Assembly (NCBI GenBank): GCA_951812925.1
Contig: OX638370.1
Span: 44,395,948 to 44,459,947, forward strand
DNA: 64,000 nt
Direction: 5' to 3'
DNA from: Calliopum simillimum
Taxonomy: Eukaryota; Arthropoda; Insecta; Diptera; Lauxaniidae
Shown: positions 1 to 11,582 of the stretch, one piece after another
Layout of the letters: each line of letters starts with the position of its first letter
Position numbering within the stretch: the stretch's first letter is position 1
The notes under the pieces: generated by a model
The model's input: the letters and a program-made list of their open reading frames with translations, nothing else
Databases searched by the model: none
Told to the model about the DNA's origin: nothing
Made by a program: the position numbers and the translations under genes

Positions 1-806
1 ACGAAGAAAATATTTTCAGGATTATAGAAACCGAACATTAAAGAGCACATAGAAATGGTAGGGAAAATAAGGATCAGATCCTTGAAAAATATTACTTTCC
101 CAGTATGAGTAAAATAATAAGAAACTATGTCCAAATGTGCGAAAATTGCCGATTAAATAAATACGAGAGGCATCCCAATAAGCCCAAACTTCAGCCAACA
201 CCAATTCCTTCCTATTCATGTGAAATTTTACATATAGACATCCTAGAGATCAAAGGTACAAAATTTATCTCTTGCATTGATAAATTTTCAAAATTCGTCA
301 AACTTTTCCATATTCAAAATAAGTCCGCTGTTCATCCTAAAACTAAACTCTTTAAGGTCCTTCACTATTTTACGGTTCCAAAAATGATTGTAACCGATAA
401 TGAAAGAGGTCTCTCAAATTATGTCAGTTCAGTTCTGGATTGAGCCTCAGAGAGCTGATGAATGTGGCGGTCGTAACTAAAATAGACCAAGCGATATATT
501 TTTTAACCGTGGTGAGAGAATAAATTATCAACAGGTAGAAAAATTTCAACAAAAAGTCAACGAAGATCTGAGAGGACTCATAAAAGAAAACGAAATTTGA
601 GAAACTTAAGAGTAAATGCGTTTCGACCAGACCCCCAAAAGCTCAGCAGAGGGGAAGTTATATTTGTTAAAGATAAGCAAATAAAAGGTAAACAAAAGCC
701 TTTTTATGAAAAAGAAATAGTTGCGAAAGATAACAATGTAACAGTTTCAACTATGTCTGGTCGGAAAATCCATAAAGCGCATATTAGAAATAAGAATGCA
801 ATTTGA
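1..806 (+). pseudogene. errantivirus-like pol remnant: integrase
   Basis: This is the 3' end of a Gypsy-type pol gene. Integrase joins element cDNA to chromosomal DNA in the nucleus. Positions 105-443 encode the Cys-x2-Cys half of the zinc-binding domain (CENC), then the catalytic core with its first Asp (HIDIL, about 231) and second Asp (VTDNE, about 396). The frame is lost between 443 and 597, so the catalytic Glu region is missing or scrambled. Positions 597-806 hold a basic integrase C-terminal tail ending at a stop. It resembles the better preserved integrase at 38.7-39.7 kb. The N-terminal part lies outside the window. Confident as a family call; the exact clade is inferred. Confidence 0.8.
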
Positions 807-1084
807 AAAAGAAAAAAACACAAAAAGCTAAATGCTATTATAAATTTTTTCCAAAAAAATCAAAAAAAACCAAAAACCCCAAAAGCTATGCAGAGGGGAT
901 ACAACATTCAAGAGTTATTACGGAAAAAATTGCTAACCTCTTAAAGGGGAGGGATTCAATCCCATTCTGTAATAACTTCAGAATGTCAAATAATACTAGA
1001 ATATAAGAATTTTAGACTCCAAAAGCAAAAGCAGAGGAGATAAGCTAGGTATATACCCCAAAAGCAAAAGCAGAGGGGATAAGC
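632..1084 (+). repeat. four copies of a polypurine-tract-like motif
   Basis: The motif CCCAAAAGC-(n)-GCAGAGGGGA occurs at 632-655 (inside integrase coding sequence), 877-900, 1018-1045 and 1056-1084. The last two are about 39 bp apart and continue into TAAGCTA. The form is that of a polypurine tract, the plus-strand primer that normally lies once just before a 3' LTR. No LTR boundary is obvious after any copy. Confidence 0.55.
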
Positions 1085-1180
1085 TAATCCACTTATCATC
1101 ACAAACTTAATTTTTTTTAGCATAATGAAACATATTAATTTTCCATAATTGATTTTTTATCTAAATTTTGACTTAATTAT

Positions 1181-3100
1181 ATGAATGGGTTTTTTTGAAA
1201 GTGGAATAAGTCCACTTTTTCATAAACTGAGATATTAAAGGGTTTGCGTACGACTCAATTTAAAAATATTGGCAAGCGTTATTAAACCGGTGTTAAGTGT
1301 TTACCACTGTAAATTAATCAAATTTTGTTATGCTGTAAAAATTTTTACAAGTGTAATAGAAAATAGTTGAGTTTTTTGGGTCTGAATGGACTTATTCCAC
1401 TTTCATTTATAATAAATTTAAAAATTTGTTATACTTTTGTATGACTTATTCCATTTTTACTCACAAAATATTTTGTAAATTAAAGCAAAGGAAAATTAAA
1501 ACTTAGAAAAATTTTACTTTAAAAACTGTTGTTGTTTCTTTTCTTTTCTTTTCGCTCAAGTAGGGCTCTGAAAATTGGTCTCAACAACAACAAAAACAAA
1601 AAGTTCTTGTCGGACCTACTTTCGGAGATATAGCCATCGGAAGATTGAGATATATCTTTTATAAAAATTATTATAAGTTGGGAACCCCTGAAAGGATTTT
1701 AATAATATTAGTGTCATATAAAAGATATGTTTACTTGCTACAAAATCAACCTACAAAAAATTTTAATCTGAGTCGTGGTTTTAGAGATATTGCAGATTTT
1801 CAGAAATTTTGATCATTTTTTTTGTTTTAAACCACTATTTTTCCAAAAACTGTATCATTAATGCATAGTTTTAGTACATATTATCAAAGCCCAATTTATT
1901 TTCTTTCATTTGACATGTAATTTGTACCTGATTTCCTGCATTATCATATTTTTTAAAGGAAAACAAAAAAGTGAACCAAAGAAATTTTCATGAAATTTAG
2001 GAATACATTACAAGAACAACAATAATACCAACTACAAAAATAACAATAACAGCAATAAAAACCACAATAACGATGTTTTTAGATAGTTTTCGATTAATTC
2101 CGATTCGTTTAGACTCTTCCGATGTTTTCCAATAACTTACTTTTTTGTTTTCCTATAAAAAAATACGTAATGCAACAAATCAATTACAAATTACATGTCA
2201 AATGAAAGGTAATAAATTGAGCTTTTATAATATGTTACCAAAAATATGCATTAATGATACAGTTTTTGGAAAAATAGTGGTTTAAAAAAAAAAAATGGTC
2301 AAAATTTCTGAAAATCTGCAATATCTCTAAAACCACGACTCGGATTAAAATTTTTGTGTGAGTCAATTTTGTAGCAAATTAACATATCTTTCGTATGACA
2401 CCAATATTATTGAAATCCTTTCAGGGGTTCCCAACTCATAATAATTTTTATAAAAGATATATCTATATCTTCCGATGGCTATGCCTCCGAAAGTAGGTTC
2501 GACAAGAACTTTTTGTTTTTGTTGTTGTTGTAACTAATTTTCAGAGCCCTACTTGAGCAAAAAGAAACGAAAAGAAACAACAACAGTTTTTAAAGTAAAA
2601 TTTTTCTAAGTTTTAATTTTCCTTTGCTTTAATTTACAAAATATTTTGTGAGTAAAAATGGAATAAGTCATACAAAAGTATAACAAATTTTTAAATTTAT
2701 TATAAATGAAAGTGGAATAAGTCCATTCAGACCAAAAAAACTCAACTATTTTCTATTACACTTGTAAAAATTTTTACAGCATAACAAAATTTGATTAATT
2801 TACAGTGGTAAACACTTAACACTGGTTTAATAACGCTTTCCAATATTTTTAAATTGATTTAAAAGCAAAATCTTCTGTATAGCAAGAGATAAAAAAATGG
2901 ACTTATTCCACTTTCAAAAAAATCATTTTTGTAAAAATGTCTTTCATGAAAAGTTCTTTTGAGTAATTTTTGATGAAATCGTGGTCTAACGAGTCTGTAA
3001 TTTTCAATATAAAAAGAGGACATATATAGCTAGCTATAGCTACCATAAACTCAATTTTTCCGGAATTGGACATATTCCACTTTCAAATAAACCCATTCAT
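1181..3100. mobile_element. foldback element with long inverted arms
   Basis: The left arm (about 1181-1985) reappears in inverted form in the right arm (about 2140-3100). The outer ends match as ATGAATGGGTTT and AAACCCATTCAT. The arms share long blocks, for example the segment around 1420-1680 against 2430-2690. The middle (about 1990-2135) is a CAA/TAA-rich unpaired spacer. The right arm has roughly 180 bp (2870-3060) not found in the left arm. The motif GTGGAATAAGTCCA or close variants recurs at about 1200, 1390, 1445, 2655, 2708, 2900 and 3070 in both orientations. There is no coding frame. The flanks read TAT/ATA, consistent with a TA-type target but not decisive. It lies between the integrase and env of the first element. 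Confidence 0.8.
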
Positions 3101-3330
3101 ATATTCCTTTTTTAATAACTACTTTGATGACAATTTTTAATTTTCAGCATAATTTTTAATAATTTAATTTTTAATAATTTTATAAATTTTATTTAATATC
3201 TCAATGCTAAGCTTTTAAATAATCATTAATTTGTAAACATTCTTAGCCATCTAGGCGATAATTAACTAAGTTAGGAGTTCAACTTGTAAGACAAGACCAA
3301 CCAATATTAAATTCCTACAAACACCGTTGC

Positions 3331-4738
3331 AAAATGTTCCTGTTAAGCATAGCCAATGCATTGCATCTGTACGAATATAAGTCACCCCTTGTTTCAGTGA
3401 GAAAAGGAAGTGGATGGATTCTTAATGGCCATTTCAATCTCGTTCACATCATTAACCTGAATCAACTCACAATCTTGTCAAGCGAAGTTCGATGCAGTCA
3501 ACAGTAACGTAACTACTACTGATGTTATGTTCTTGGTGATGGAGTATCACCTCAATCAAATCGATCAAAATCTACATGAGCTGCGAGGGAAAAAAATGAG
3601 CAAAACTCGGTCGATAAATTGGATCGGCTCAGCCTGGAAATGGATAGCGGGTAGCCCAGACGCTACAGACTAGAACGTGGTTCTTCAAAATGAACAAAGT
3701 ATTGTTGAAAAAAATAACCAGCAGTATAAAATAAACAAACAAGTTTTCGAAGCAACGCACGAAGCAATTTCAAAACGACATTGGTAACAACATGATGGAA
3801 AAGTATGTGAAAGTCCTATTCGCAAAGATTTTAATTCTTAAGGACCAAGTGCATGAAATTGTTCGTACCTGTCAAATGGAGAGAAATGGTATCGTAAACA
3901 TGAATTTCCTGGACGGTGAAGAAGTAAGCAAGGTCTTATCAGAATTCGAGACGCTACCTTATGAAAACGAAATAGAAGCACTGGAATTTGTCACCCCTTC
4001 AATCCTTGTGAATGATACAATGCTGCTTTATGTCGTATCTCTGCCGAAGGTTCAGCCTGAGCCCTACAACCATATCATCATACGGGCATCAATAGAAAAC
4101 AACAGTCAAGTGGACGTTCCCTTCGACGAAATGCTGATAAACCAGAGAGAAACATTTGGAATCAAGGATAGGTGCTAGATAATTAGAAATTCGACAGTTT
4201 GTAAAACCACGTCATTAACGAAACTTCCAGAAGACAACTGTGTGCCGCGAATCATTAAAGGTGGTCATGCGAATTGCACGTTTCGGACCAACTCAGAGGA
4301 GATCATCGAGCTAATCAACGAAGATACCCTTTTCCTTTCAAACTTCCTCCACAAACTTTTCTAGGATTTAGATGGAACTTACATCGTGTAGTTTGACAAC
4401 AAAACAGTCCAGGTCAACACAAAAACTTTTTCCGCCAGAACAACCGAAGGTCCAAGCGATGCCCCAACTACTGACGAACATCACACGAGGAGGCAACAAA
4501 ATCGACCTCAACTGCCTTCATGAAGTCACCATAGCCAACATTAAGCAGTTGGGTAACTTAACATCAAACTCTAAGCTTTCCATATTTTCAGATCTAACGA
4601 TAATCCTTGCTGTTATCCTGATCTTAATACTATTTTGGTAGAGGTTGCACCACGCACTTAGCTTTCAGAAGATTGACCCAATTGTTATACAGATCGACGA
4701 CCCCCATCCACAAGAATGTGAAACGAACCGGATGTGAT
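3331..4738 (+). pseudogene. env: decayed errantivirus-type envelope gene
   Basis: The remnant encodes an F-like envelope glycoprotein, which in the family is a secreted, furin-cleaved membrane fusion protein. Visible parts are a segment with a WIGSAWKWIAG motif (about 3615-3655), an ectodomain stretch open at 3792-4178, Cys-containing ectodomain sequence at 4180-4350, and a C-terminal stem followed by a hydrophobic membrane segment (4585-4638) and a short cytoplasmic tail to about 4734. Several stops and frameshifts interrupt it, including a TAG at 4639 directly after the membrane segment. It presumably belongs to the same element as the integrase at 1-806, separated from it by the foldback insertion. 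It cannot be expressed intact. Confidence 0.75.
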
Positions 4739-4768
4739 TTGAGGGACGCAGATTTTTAAGAAGGGAGG

Positions 4769-5083
4769 AGTCAACGACACGTATATGCAAAGACAACAAT
4801 ATAACAGCGCTTACGCAATCGTCACGTACGTGAGGATATTAAATTGCAGCAGTCTGAATATTTTGCGCAGCGTGTGAAATTGCAACGCTTGCATTTTCAC
4901 ACAAACGGTTGGCTTGTCTCTTTATGGTCTTTGTTTGTGTAATTAAGAATTATTTTTGTATACTCGTATAAACTTTATTTTAGTAATGATATTTTTTCAG
5001 TCTATTTACTACAATCAAACTAGCCAATAAATTAATTATTATAACGTTAACCGGCAGTCTTTAATTTAATTTAAAAGGTATCT
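4769..5083 (+). repeat. probable 3' LTR of the first errantivirus-like element
   Basis: A purine tract (AAGAAGGGAGG, 4758-4768) follows the env tail, and the sequence after it starts AGTCAACG, as errantivirus LTRs start AGT. The 3' end is guessed near 5083, after a T/A-rich tail. No second LTR copy lies in the window, so the boundaries are inferred. Confidence 0.45.
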
Positions 5084-5120
5084 TGTCTGGCACCTTGGGC
5101 CAGCCAACTATTTTTTTAAG

Positions 5121-5811
5121 TGTCCCCGGCCAGGACACGTTAACTTATATGTATATATGCATGAACAGTGCTAAATGCATATACTTAAATATGGAAAAGG
5201 TTGCAAAACTTGGATAGAATTGCATAGAAAAAAACTAAGGCACAAGAATAAGATATAGGGAAATAAATCCCAAATAAAATGTAATTTAATAGTAGGTAAA
5301 AGGAAATTGTAAAATCTCAGTTGAAAAATGTTAACGATGTTCAAAGTTAAATTCATATTGTAGTACATATAATTAAATTTTGTCCTCAATTTCACAATAT
5401 TGTAAAATTAAATTAAAAACAATTTTAATAACTCAGCATAAAAACAAATTGTTCATAGTTTATGCTAAGTTGCAGTTACTACTGTAACTACTAACACACG
5501 TTTTAAATTACATATTTAATTCCTGGTTGCTTAGTCAGCAATATTAACGATAAATTTTCCGTTGTACTAATTTATATTTTTTGTTGATATTTTGTAATAT
5601 TTTGTTAAGCATTTTCAATTGTATATTAACTCAAATATTTTAATCAATAAACCAGAAGCAAATGAACTTCAAAACTGTAATGTATGTTTTAGTTACTTGT
5701 TCCTCAAATTACACGATATATTCAGGTTAAAGTGCTTGAATATATCAATCCACAATTTACCAAAAGAACACTAGTTTGGGTTTATGTGCTCAAACTAGAA
5801 ACACACAAACA
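5121..5811 (+). repeat. BEL-A 5' LTR
   Basis: The segment starts TGTCCCCGG and ends CACACAAACA directly before TTTTGGTGACCCC, a primer-binding-site pattern also seen after the BEL-D LTR at 47880. AATAAA near 5645 fits the polyadenylation signal of the LTR. The last ~125 bp recur at 24537-24680. The left boundary is a best guess; the right one is well supported. Confidence 0.6.
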
Positions 5812-5814
5812 TTT

Positions 5815-6015
5815 TTGGTGACCCCTACAACAACACGGCAACGAGTTCTGGTACAATCATCTAAAAAAAAAAAATGGAAGAACTAGCCGCTAAACAAGGA
5901 ACGGTCGGTGATGAAATCCAGAAAATAATTCCAAACCATAAGAAAGCTTCGCGGAAAGGAGGAAAACTTTTGGTATTCACTACTATAAGAACCGAAGGCA
6001 GCGGTTCCAGCAGTT
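5815..6015 (+). pseudogene. BEL-A primer site, leader and start of gag
   Basis: TGGTGACCCC (5815-5824) is the primer-binding site. A short leader leads to an ATG at 5874 preceded by an A-run, and the frame stays open through about 47 codons until it meets the inserted Gypsy-1 LTR at 6016. The position after LTR and primer site identifies it as gag. The rest of BEL-A is not recognised downstream. Confidence 0.55.
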
Positions 6016-6336
6016 TGTTGAGTTTGGTCTCCTGACCGTAAGATGTTCTTGTTTAAATTATGAACTTACTTTCACTTAACACTTCTGATCTTAAATGAAA
6101 CGCACAACTTCACCAGTTTAATTCACTAATCACAAGTCAATTTTATTAACTCTTAATAAAGCTTATATAATTTACAAATCTTGTTCTCAAACAATAATCT
6201 TGAACAATATAATGATCTTGACAATATAATTTTGCTTATTTCACTACTTTCTCTTGGAGGTCGGAACGCATCTTATCTCATGGTTGAACTCTTCGTGGTC
6301 AACCAAAAGATATGCCTAAAACTATGCCATATTATT

Positions 6337-6718
6337 TATTATTATTTTTGAGACTGACGATCTTTGTAGATGGTGTGGAGACAGCGACGTGGAAGAGGAT
6401 AGTCAACATTATCTTTGCCAGTGCCCTGCACTTGCAAAAACAAGATTTAAAATATTTGGATCCTTCTTTTTTCAGGATATGCGAGAACTTATGGAGATAG
6501 ACCCCACTAAGATCCTGAAATACATCAAGGCATCAAAATGGGAACAGAGAACACGAATAGTAACCAACAACCAATGAATAAGCTTCAATAAGACTGTATA
6601 AAACTAGAACTATGTACCGTATTTTAAGAGGGATCACAATGGACCAGCAGAATGGTCTAAGTGGAAGTTGGCTTGCATATATGCCAACGATGCCCTCGCA
6701 ACCTAACTTAACCTAACC
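6337..6718 (+). mobile_element. 5'-truncated non-LTR retrotransposon tail
   Basis: The insert sits in the Gypsy-1 LTR and is bounded by a 13-bp target duplication, ATGCCATATTATT, at 6324-6336 and 6719-6731. The reading frame from about 6345 to 6577 encodes a Cys-x2-Cys...His-x3-Cys cluster (LCRWC, HYLCQCPAL), typical of the C-terminus of reverse transcriptase ORFs in I/R1/jockey-like elements, and then stops. About 140 bp of 3' UTR end in a short AACCTAACTT-type repeat tail. It is a dead-on-arrival copy: only the ORF2 end was reverse transcribed. The clade is inferred. Confidence 0.75.
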
Positions 6719-7704
6719 ATGCCATATTATTAATGCCGCAATAATATAACTTGTAATATTTGAAAGATGCTTCAACCGAGCATCACATGTGGTTTTAACC
6801 CACAACATTCCTCCCCCCTCGGAAAAAGAAAAGAATATGATTGGAAAACAAGCATGATCTTTTCTGAGGGATCTACCTTGAGTTTGAATAATAACTTTAT
6901 ATTAATACATTTTGTCAAAACAAATCGATAATAATAACATTGCATTCTCCAGCCTAACTGGAACATGGGCCACTCTTTTGTTCGCCGAGATCTACTGCAA
7001 CACCGCACCTCAGATATCTTTCCCGGACCAACACTGCTCTGCTTGTTGGCAAGTCACGTTTGGTGAAAGGTATCGCCGTACAAATCTGCAGCAAAAACTT
7101 GCGGACCAAAACTATATCCAAGGCTCAGTAGTGGAAACAAATACGCTCACCCGCTAAGCAACTACCTCTGTGCTCCAGTAACCGTCGACGACATAATTTC
7201 AATCTTGCACGTACACTTCGATTTGACTATTATCTTTGGTATACAGTGGCCAGCATGGACTCAGATGTTCAACACAGGTCTGGCTGTCGTTAAATGTTTC
7301 TCTTAGGAGAGCGGCAAGAACTATGGCTCCCCTCCCCTCCAATAGCTGGGTTGTCGCCTCATTTATGATAGGCAACCCAAGACACAACACTTGGCATGCT
7401 TTAATCGCCAAAACTCACTAGATCAAACCTTAGCCATGTAAAAAATAAACTTCGCTACTGGTACCATCGTTAACGCACCTATATGGACAGGACGTCGCTT
7501 AACTCGTTCACTACGGCCTTCATCAAAGCACCTTAACTTTTACCCTCATCCGGGTTAACTATCGCCAATACACCCCTGCCAAACGTAACCAATCCCAATC
7601 CGTGAAACAGAAATTTTACACCCACAACTTCCGGATGACATCATATAAAACGACCACCAAATCTTACATTAATCATCAGTGTCTAATCACCATTAAACAA
7701 AAAC

Positions 7705-8251
7705 ATGTTTCCAACAATTATAGAAATTCAACAGCTCATCATGGGTGTAAAAACTGCCCGCCTAATGGGCACGGCCGCCGAACTAAAAAATCACCTCAGC
7801 CACGACTTTGCCAGGGGTGCCTTTAGCAAATCCGACAGCTTATGGCATGGCGGCAAACCATCTTTGCCGCACCATCGAAGAAACCGGCAGCGAGGCACCC
7901 TGCCTCAGCCACGAGCTGGTACACACAATAACCACCAACACAGCCGACATTGCCATCGAGGTCCTGGCCCATCCGGCGCCATTCCTCCCGCTACCTGTTA
8001 ATACAGCCCATCGACTTCTGGTAGAGCTGGACTTAGTAGTTCGAACACTAGATAAGGCATCGTGAGATCACAGCGAAAAAACCCAGTTTATGCGAGGACA
8101 CATTCTAATCATGAGGAGCGGACGCACCTGTAAGTACGACCCCGTGGCCATCGCCGCCCTCGCTGTAGGCTACCTCAGCCTTAGGAAAGAAGCGGAAGCC
8201 ACAGGAACCAGGTTCGAGACCCAGCCCAGCAGCAACATTATTAAGTATGCT
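7705..8251 (+). pseudogene. broken copy of the Gypsy-1 antisense ORF
   Basis: This is the decayed relative of the intact ORF at 14827-15411. It begins at an ATG matching that start and keeps long stretches of protein similarity (MGVK-ARLMGTAAELK-H). Near 7825 a small deletion relative to the intact copy shifts the frame, and the similarity resumes in the frame open at 7808-8065. A TGG codon of the intact copy is TGA at 8063. The region remains G+C-richer than its surroundings, and AATAAA motifs follow from about 8288. The function is not recognised. Confidence 0.65.
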
Positions 8252-8432
8252 AAATATTGAGAGCTGGAGGTTGCCCTCCGATTCCTCAAAATAAAAAAAA
8301 ACCAAAAATAATAAAATAGAATAAATAAAAATCAAAAACCAGCATTTTCTTTTCTTAAAAAACAGCAAAAATATCATTTAAAATTTTCAGATTCCACTTG
8401 TCCGCATTGAAACCATCCGCTCAACCAAACCT

Positions 8433-8585
8433 TTGTCCCAACTTATATGCCCATCTATGCCACTTGAATTTTCAGCAACATACGCAGAGTTCCTTTCGCT
8501 GGACGATGTTCCGTATGAGCATGAATATGTATATAGCACTGGAACAAACGATATAAGAACATCGGGCTGTTGTGAGTTTGCTTAG
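8433..8585 (+). other. unrecognised short open frame
   Basis: Between the end of Gypsy-1 similarity (8432) and the start of the next LTR-like repeat (8571) lies a plus-strand frame open from about 8433, with an ATG at 8457 and a stop at 8583, 42 codons from the ATG. It is acidic and aromatic with no motif I know. It could be an exon scrap, a fragment of a BEL protein or chance. Nothing else is visible here. Confidence 0.2.
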
Positions 8586-9030
8586 CGACCATAAAAACTT
8601 GGTCACCCTAAAAATAAAAAATATGTTTACACAATAATCGGTTAAGTAAAATCAAAAGACATTCTTCTGCTTAAGCAAGCTAAAAGACCAAACAGGTCTA
8701 TTAAACAAAAGATCGATTATTGCGAAACTGTTGTACGTGACAAACTGCAACTCGGAGTTTTATGCAACTATGCAAACTCACAGCAAACTCTCTCCCGGAA
8801 GCTAGAACGAGTTTCAATGTGGTACATGGTGAAAAGCTCACCTTACCAAAAGAAAAGCTCTTTCTAGTTACCGATGATAATTAATAAATAGACAAAGCAA
8901 GTAAAGAACTAGTGTAGTATTTTTCTGTGTGAAACAGCCAGCGAGGCTGAGTGAAATTATAGTGAAATAAAAGATAAACAATTCAACGTGAATTCACAGT
9001 GTTTGTTGTGTTTCTGTGTCGGTTCTTCTA
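8571..9030 (+). repeat. LTR-like repeat upstream of BEL-B gag
   Basis: It starts TGTGAGTTTGC and is clearly similar over about 310 bp to the LTR at 51507-52105; beyond 8880 the similarity becomes weak. It ends against BEL-B gag without a visible primer-binding site; a TTTTCAG just before 9034 resembles a 3' splice site. It is either the diverged 5' LTR and leader of BEL-B or a truncated LTR of another element lying beside it. Confidence 0.45.
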
Positions 9031-9033
9031 GTG

Positions 9034-10132
9034 TTTTCAGGAAGGGGGAACATCAAGAGGATTAGCTGAAAGTAGCGACGCCGAGACCACTACGAGGGAT
9101 ATTGCCAACAGGGCTGCTTCCACAGAACACAGTGTCATCAGGCGTCAGCAATCTTCAGTCACGAACAACAACCTTAGTCTTCAGTTACCAAAGGTTACAA
9201 TACCAAAATATGACGGCAATTACGCAACTTGGCAGCAATTTTCTGACCTATTCACGAAGATGATACATGAACAGGAACTGCCAGACATCCAGAAAATGTG
9301 GTACCTGAAAACAAATGATACAGGAGAAGCAGAGAGATTAATGCGACACCTCCCACTGAGTGAAGCCAATTACTCCACAACATGGAAACTGATGCAAGAA
9401 AGATTCAACAACAAAGGGGTCCTTGCATCAGCACTAATTCAAAAATTAGTTGAGCATCCGTCAACAAGCTCTGACGCAAGAGCCATTAAAAATTTCCACG
9501 ATTGCATCCAGGAAAATTTATTGGCTATCAATAATCTAGGCATCAGGACAGATTCCTGGGATCCACTCTTACTTCACATATTGGTAAAAAGCTGACGATC
9601 CAGCTCATATATTGTATGAACAGGCCCTACAAAATCCAAAGGAGATGCAGACAATCAAAATCTTTCCACTTTTTCTAGAAAATCGGTTTAAATTTATGGG
9701 AGGCTATCAATCCACAAATCACGTGAAGCCAAACCCGCCAACAGCCAAATCATTGACGATGTTTAGATAAATAGCCAATCAACAAATTGCCCTGTATGCA
9801 ACCAAAATCATCCAATTTTCGGTTGTGAAACATTTCTGAAAATGACAGCCAACCAACGACTCAATTTGAGACAACAAGCAAAAGGATGCCTTAACTGCCT
9901 TAAGTTTGACCATGCTGCAAAAACATGCTCTTCAAGAAGCTGCTCTAAATGTCAAAAAAGACATAACACCTTGCTGTATTTAGAGACGAAACAGTTTGCA
10001 ACATTATCAAAAGAAAATTTTACTGAACCCACGCAAGCAGGGAAGGCAAGCACCAAGCACTATCCTATGGGAAGTTCAGTAACACTTACGGCATCAAAAG
10101 TTAAAAAACAACAAGTCAACAAGGATATGTAA
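9034..10132 (+). pseudogene. gag: BEL-B gag
   Basis: Gag forms the virus-like particle and binds the RNA. The N-terminal part contains the BEL/Pao capsid-type segment beginning PKVTIPKYDGNY and continuing through WYL...LMRHLPLSEANY (9180-9595). The frame breaks at 9593 and again near 9768. The nucleocapsid region carries a CPVCNQNHPIFGC finger (about 9792) and CLNC...C...C/H fingers (9890-9970). The stop at 10130 overlaps the ATG of the protease frame at 10132. Two frameshifts make it non-functional. Confidence 0.8.
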
Positions 10133-11580
10133 TGCTCGCAACAGCCAAAATAAAGGTGACAGCGCTGAATGGGATTTACTGTGAAGTAAGAGCAATTTTA
10201 GACACAGGCTCTCAAGTAAACCTGATAACAGAACACTTGGTAAGAAAACTAATGAAACGCCAACTCGCACATCGCTATGCATTGAAGGAATTGGGAAAAG
10301 GTCTCAAAATTGTTCCCAACGAATAATCCTCAACTTGGAATCAACTAAAGGCTCTTACGCAACATTAATGAAAGCATATGTCTTACCACAAATAGTTCCA
10401 GCACAACCATCTTGTAAGGTGGACGCTGCGCAATGGCCCATTCCTGATAACATCTCATTGGCGGATCCAACATTTGGCCAGCCAGGACGAGTAGACGTTT
10501 TACTTGGTGCAGAGTTATATTTTGACTTATTAACAAGTGTTCAAATACATTTGTCTACAGAGCTAACCACTTTACAAAACACAGCACTTGGATGGGTAGT
10601 CGGTGGCAAAATCAATCGTCCGTAAGTTGACATAGCAATTTGTGCAGTTATAGATGAAGAAAGAATTGGCAATATGCTTCAAAGCTAGATGAACCCGAAA
10701 ATTCTGGACAAACGCCTAACGATAAACAATGTGAAGTTACTTCATCAACACAACAAAAAAGAATAATGAAGGACGATTTGTGGTTCAGTTGCCTTTCCAA
10801 GAGAATCCATCAATTCTAGGAGACTCAAGCTCTTTGCAGGTTTCTTTCATTAGAAACACTTTTAGATAGAGTACCACTAATAAAAAAAGAATACATCAAG
10901 TTCATGTTACAGTACGAGGATCTGAGTCACATGGTTGAATTTAATCCAGAAGAAATAATGCATCCACAATATTTCATTCCTCATCATTATGTACTAAAGC
11001 CTGACAGTAGTACTACAAAACTACGCGTTGTGTTTGACGCATAAGCAAAATCAACATCTGGGCTATCATTAAATGACATATTACACACTAGACCCACCGT
11101 TCAAAGTGAATTGTTTACTATACATCTTCGTTTTCGGCTACCGAAATATGTGTTCACAACAGACGTCGAAAAGATGTATAGATAAATTATGGTTGACGAA
11201 GCTGAACAAGGGTTCCAAACTGATCTTCTGGAGAAGATCACAGGATGAGCCACTAAAAATTTACAAGCTCAAAACTGTCACGTACGGGATTTCAGCTGCT
11301 CCATATCTAGCAACAAAATGCTTACAACAACTTGCAGAAAATAATACTGCCACATACCCACTAGGGCCCTAAGTCTTGCATGACGATTTTTATGATGACG
11401 ATGGCCTTAGTGGTGTACACAGCCTCAGTACAACCATAGAAATACAGCAACGGTGTGCTAATCATCCTCGATTGCTGCAAGGGATACCAGTAGAAGATCA
11501 AGAAGTCAACTTGGACTTGGAAGATACTTCAATAAAAACACTTGGACTCACCTGGATGCCCAAATCAGACGTTTTTTGTA
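10132..11580 (+). pseudogene. pol: BEL-B pol: protease and reverse transcriptase, 5' part
   Basis: The aspartic protease has an intact-looking ILDTGSQVNLI active site (about 10195). The following frame (10335-10625) holds the BEL hallmark of the form VDVLLGAELYFDLL...LGWVVGGK that links protease to RT. From 10626 the frame is heavily broken. RT pieces are visible at 11073-11372 (KTVTYGISAAPYLATKCL) and 11376-11585, where the catalytic box reads FYDDDGLSG; the YVDD form is usual in this family. It is interrupted at 11580 by a mariner insertion, continues at 12687 and, after Gypsy-1, at 19975. Confidence 0.8.
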
Positions 11581-11582
11581 TA

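Larger units (their letters stand above)
6016..8432 (-). mobile_element. Gypsy-1, truncated 3' fragment (minus strand)
   Basis: Read on the minus strand this is the 3' end of a Gypsy-1 element. Its LTR (6016-6807) matches those at 12777-13149, 19593-19970 and 53133-53529, and is enlarged by a non-LTR insertion. The purine tract GGGGGGAGGA lies next to it (6808-6818 on the plus strand), then about 1.6 kb of 3' region similar to 13160-15600. Similarity stops near 8432, so the gag, pol and 5' LTR of this copy are gone. It cuts BEL-A gag at 6015. The plus-strand ORF of this 3' region is listed separately. Confidence 0.8.

Noticed and set aside
7199..7411. 70-codon minus-strand frame
   Set aside because: Not kept in the related copy; likely chance in untranslated sequence.
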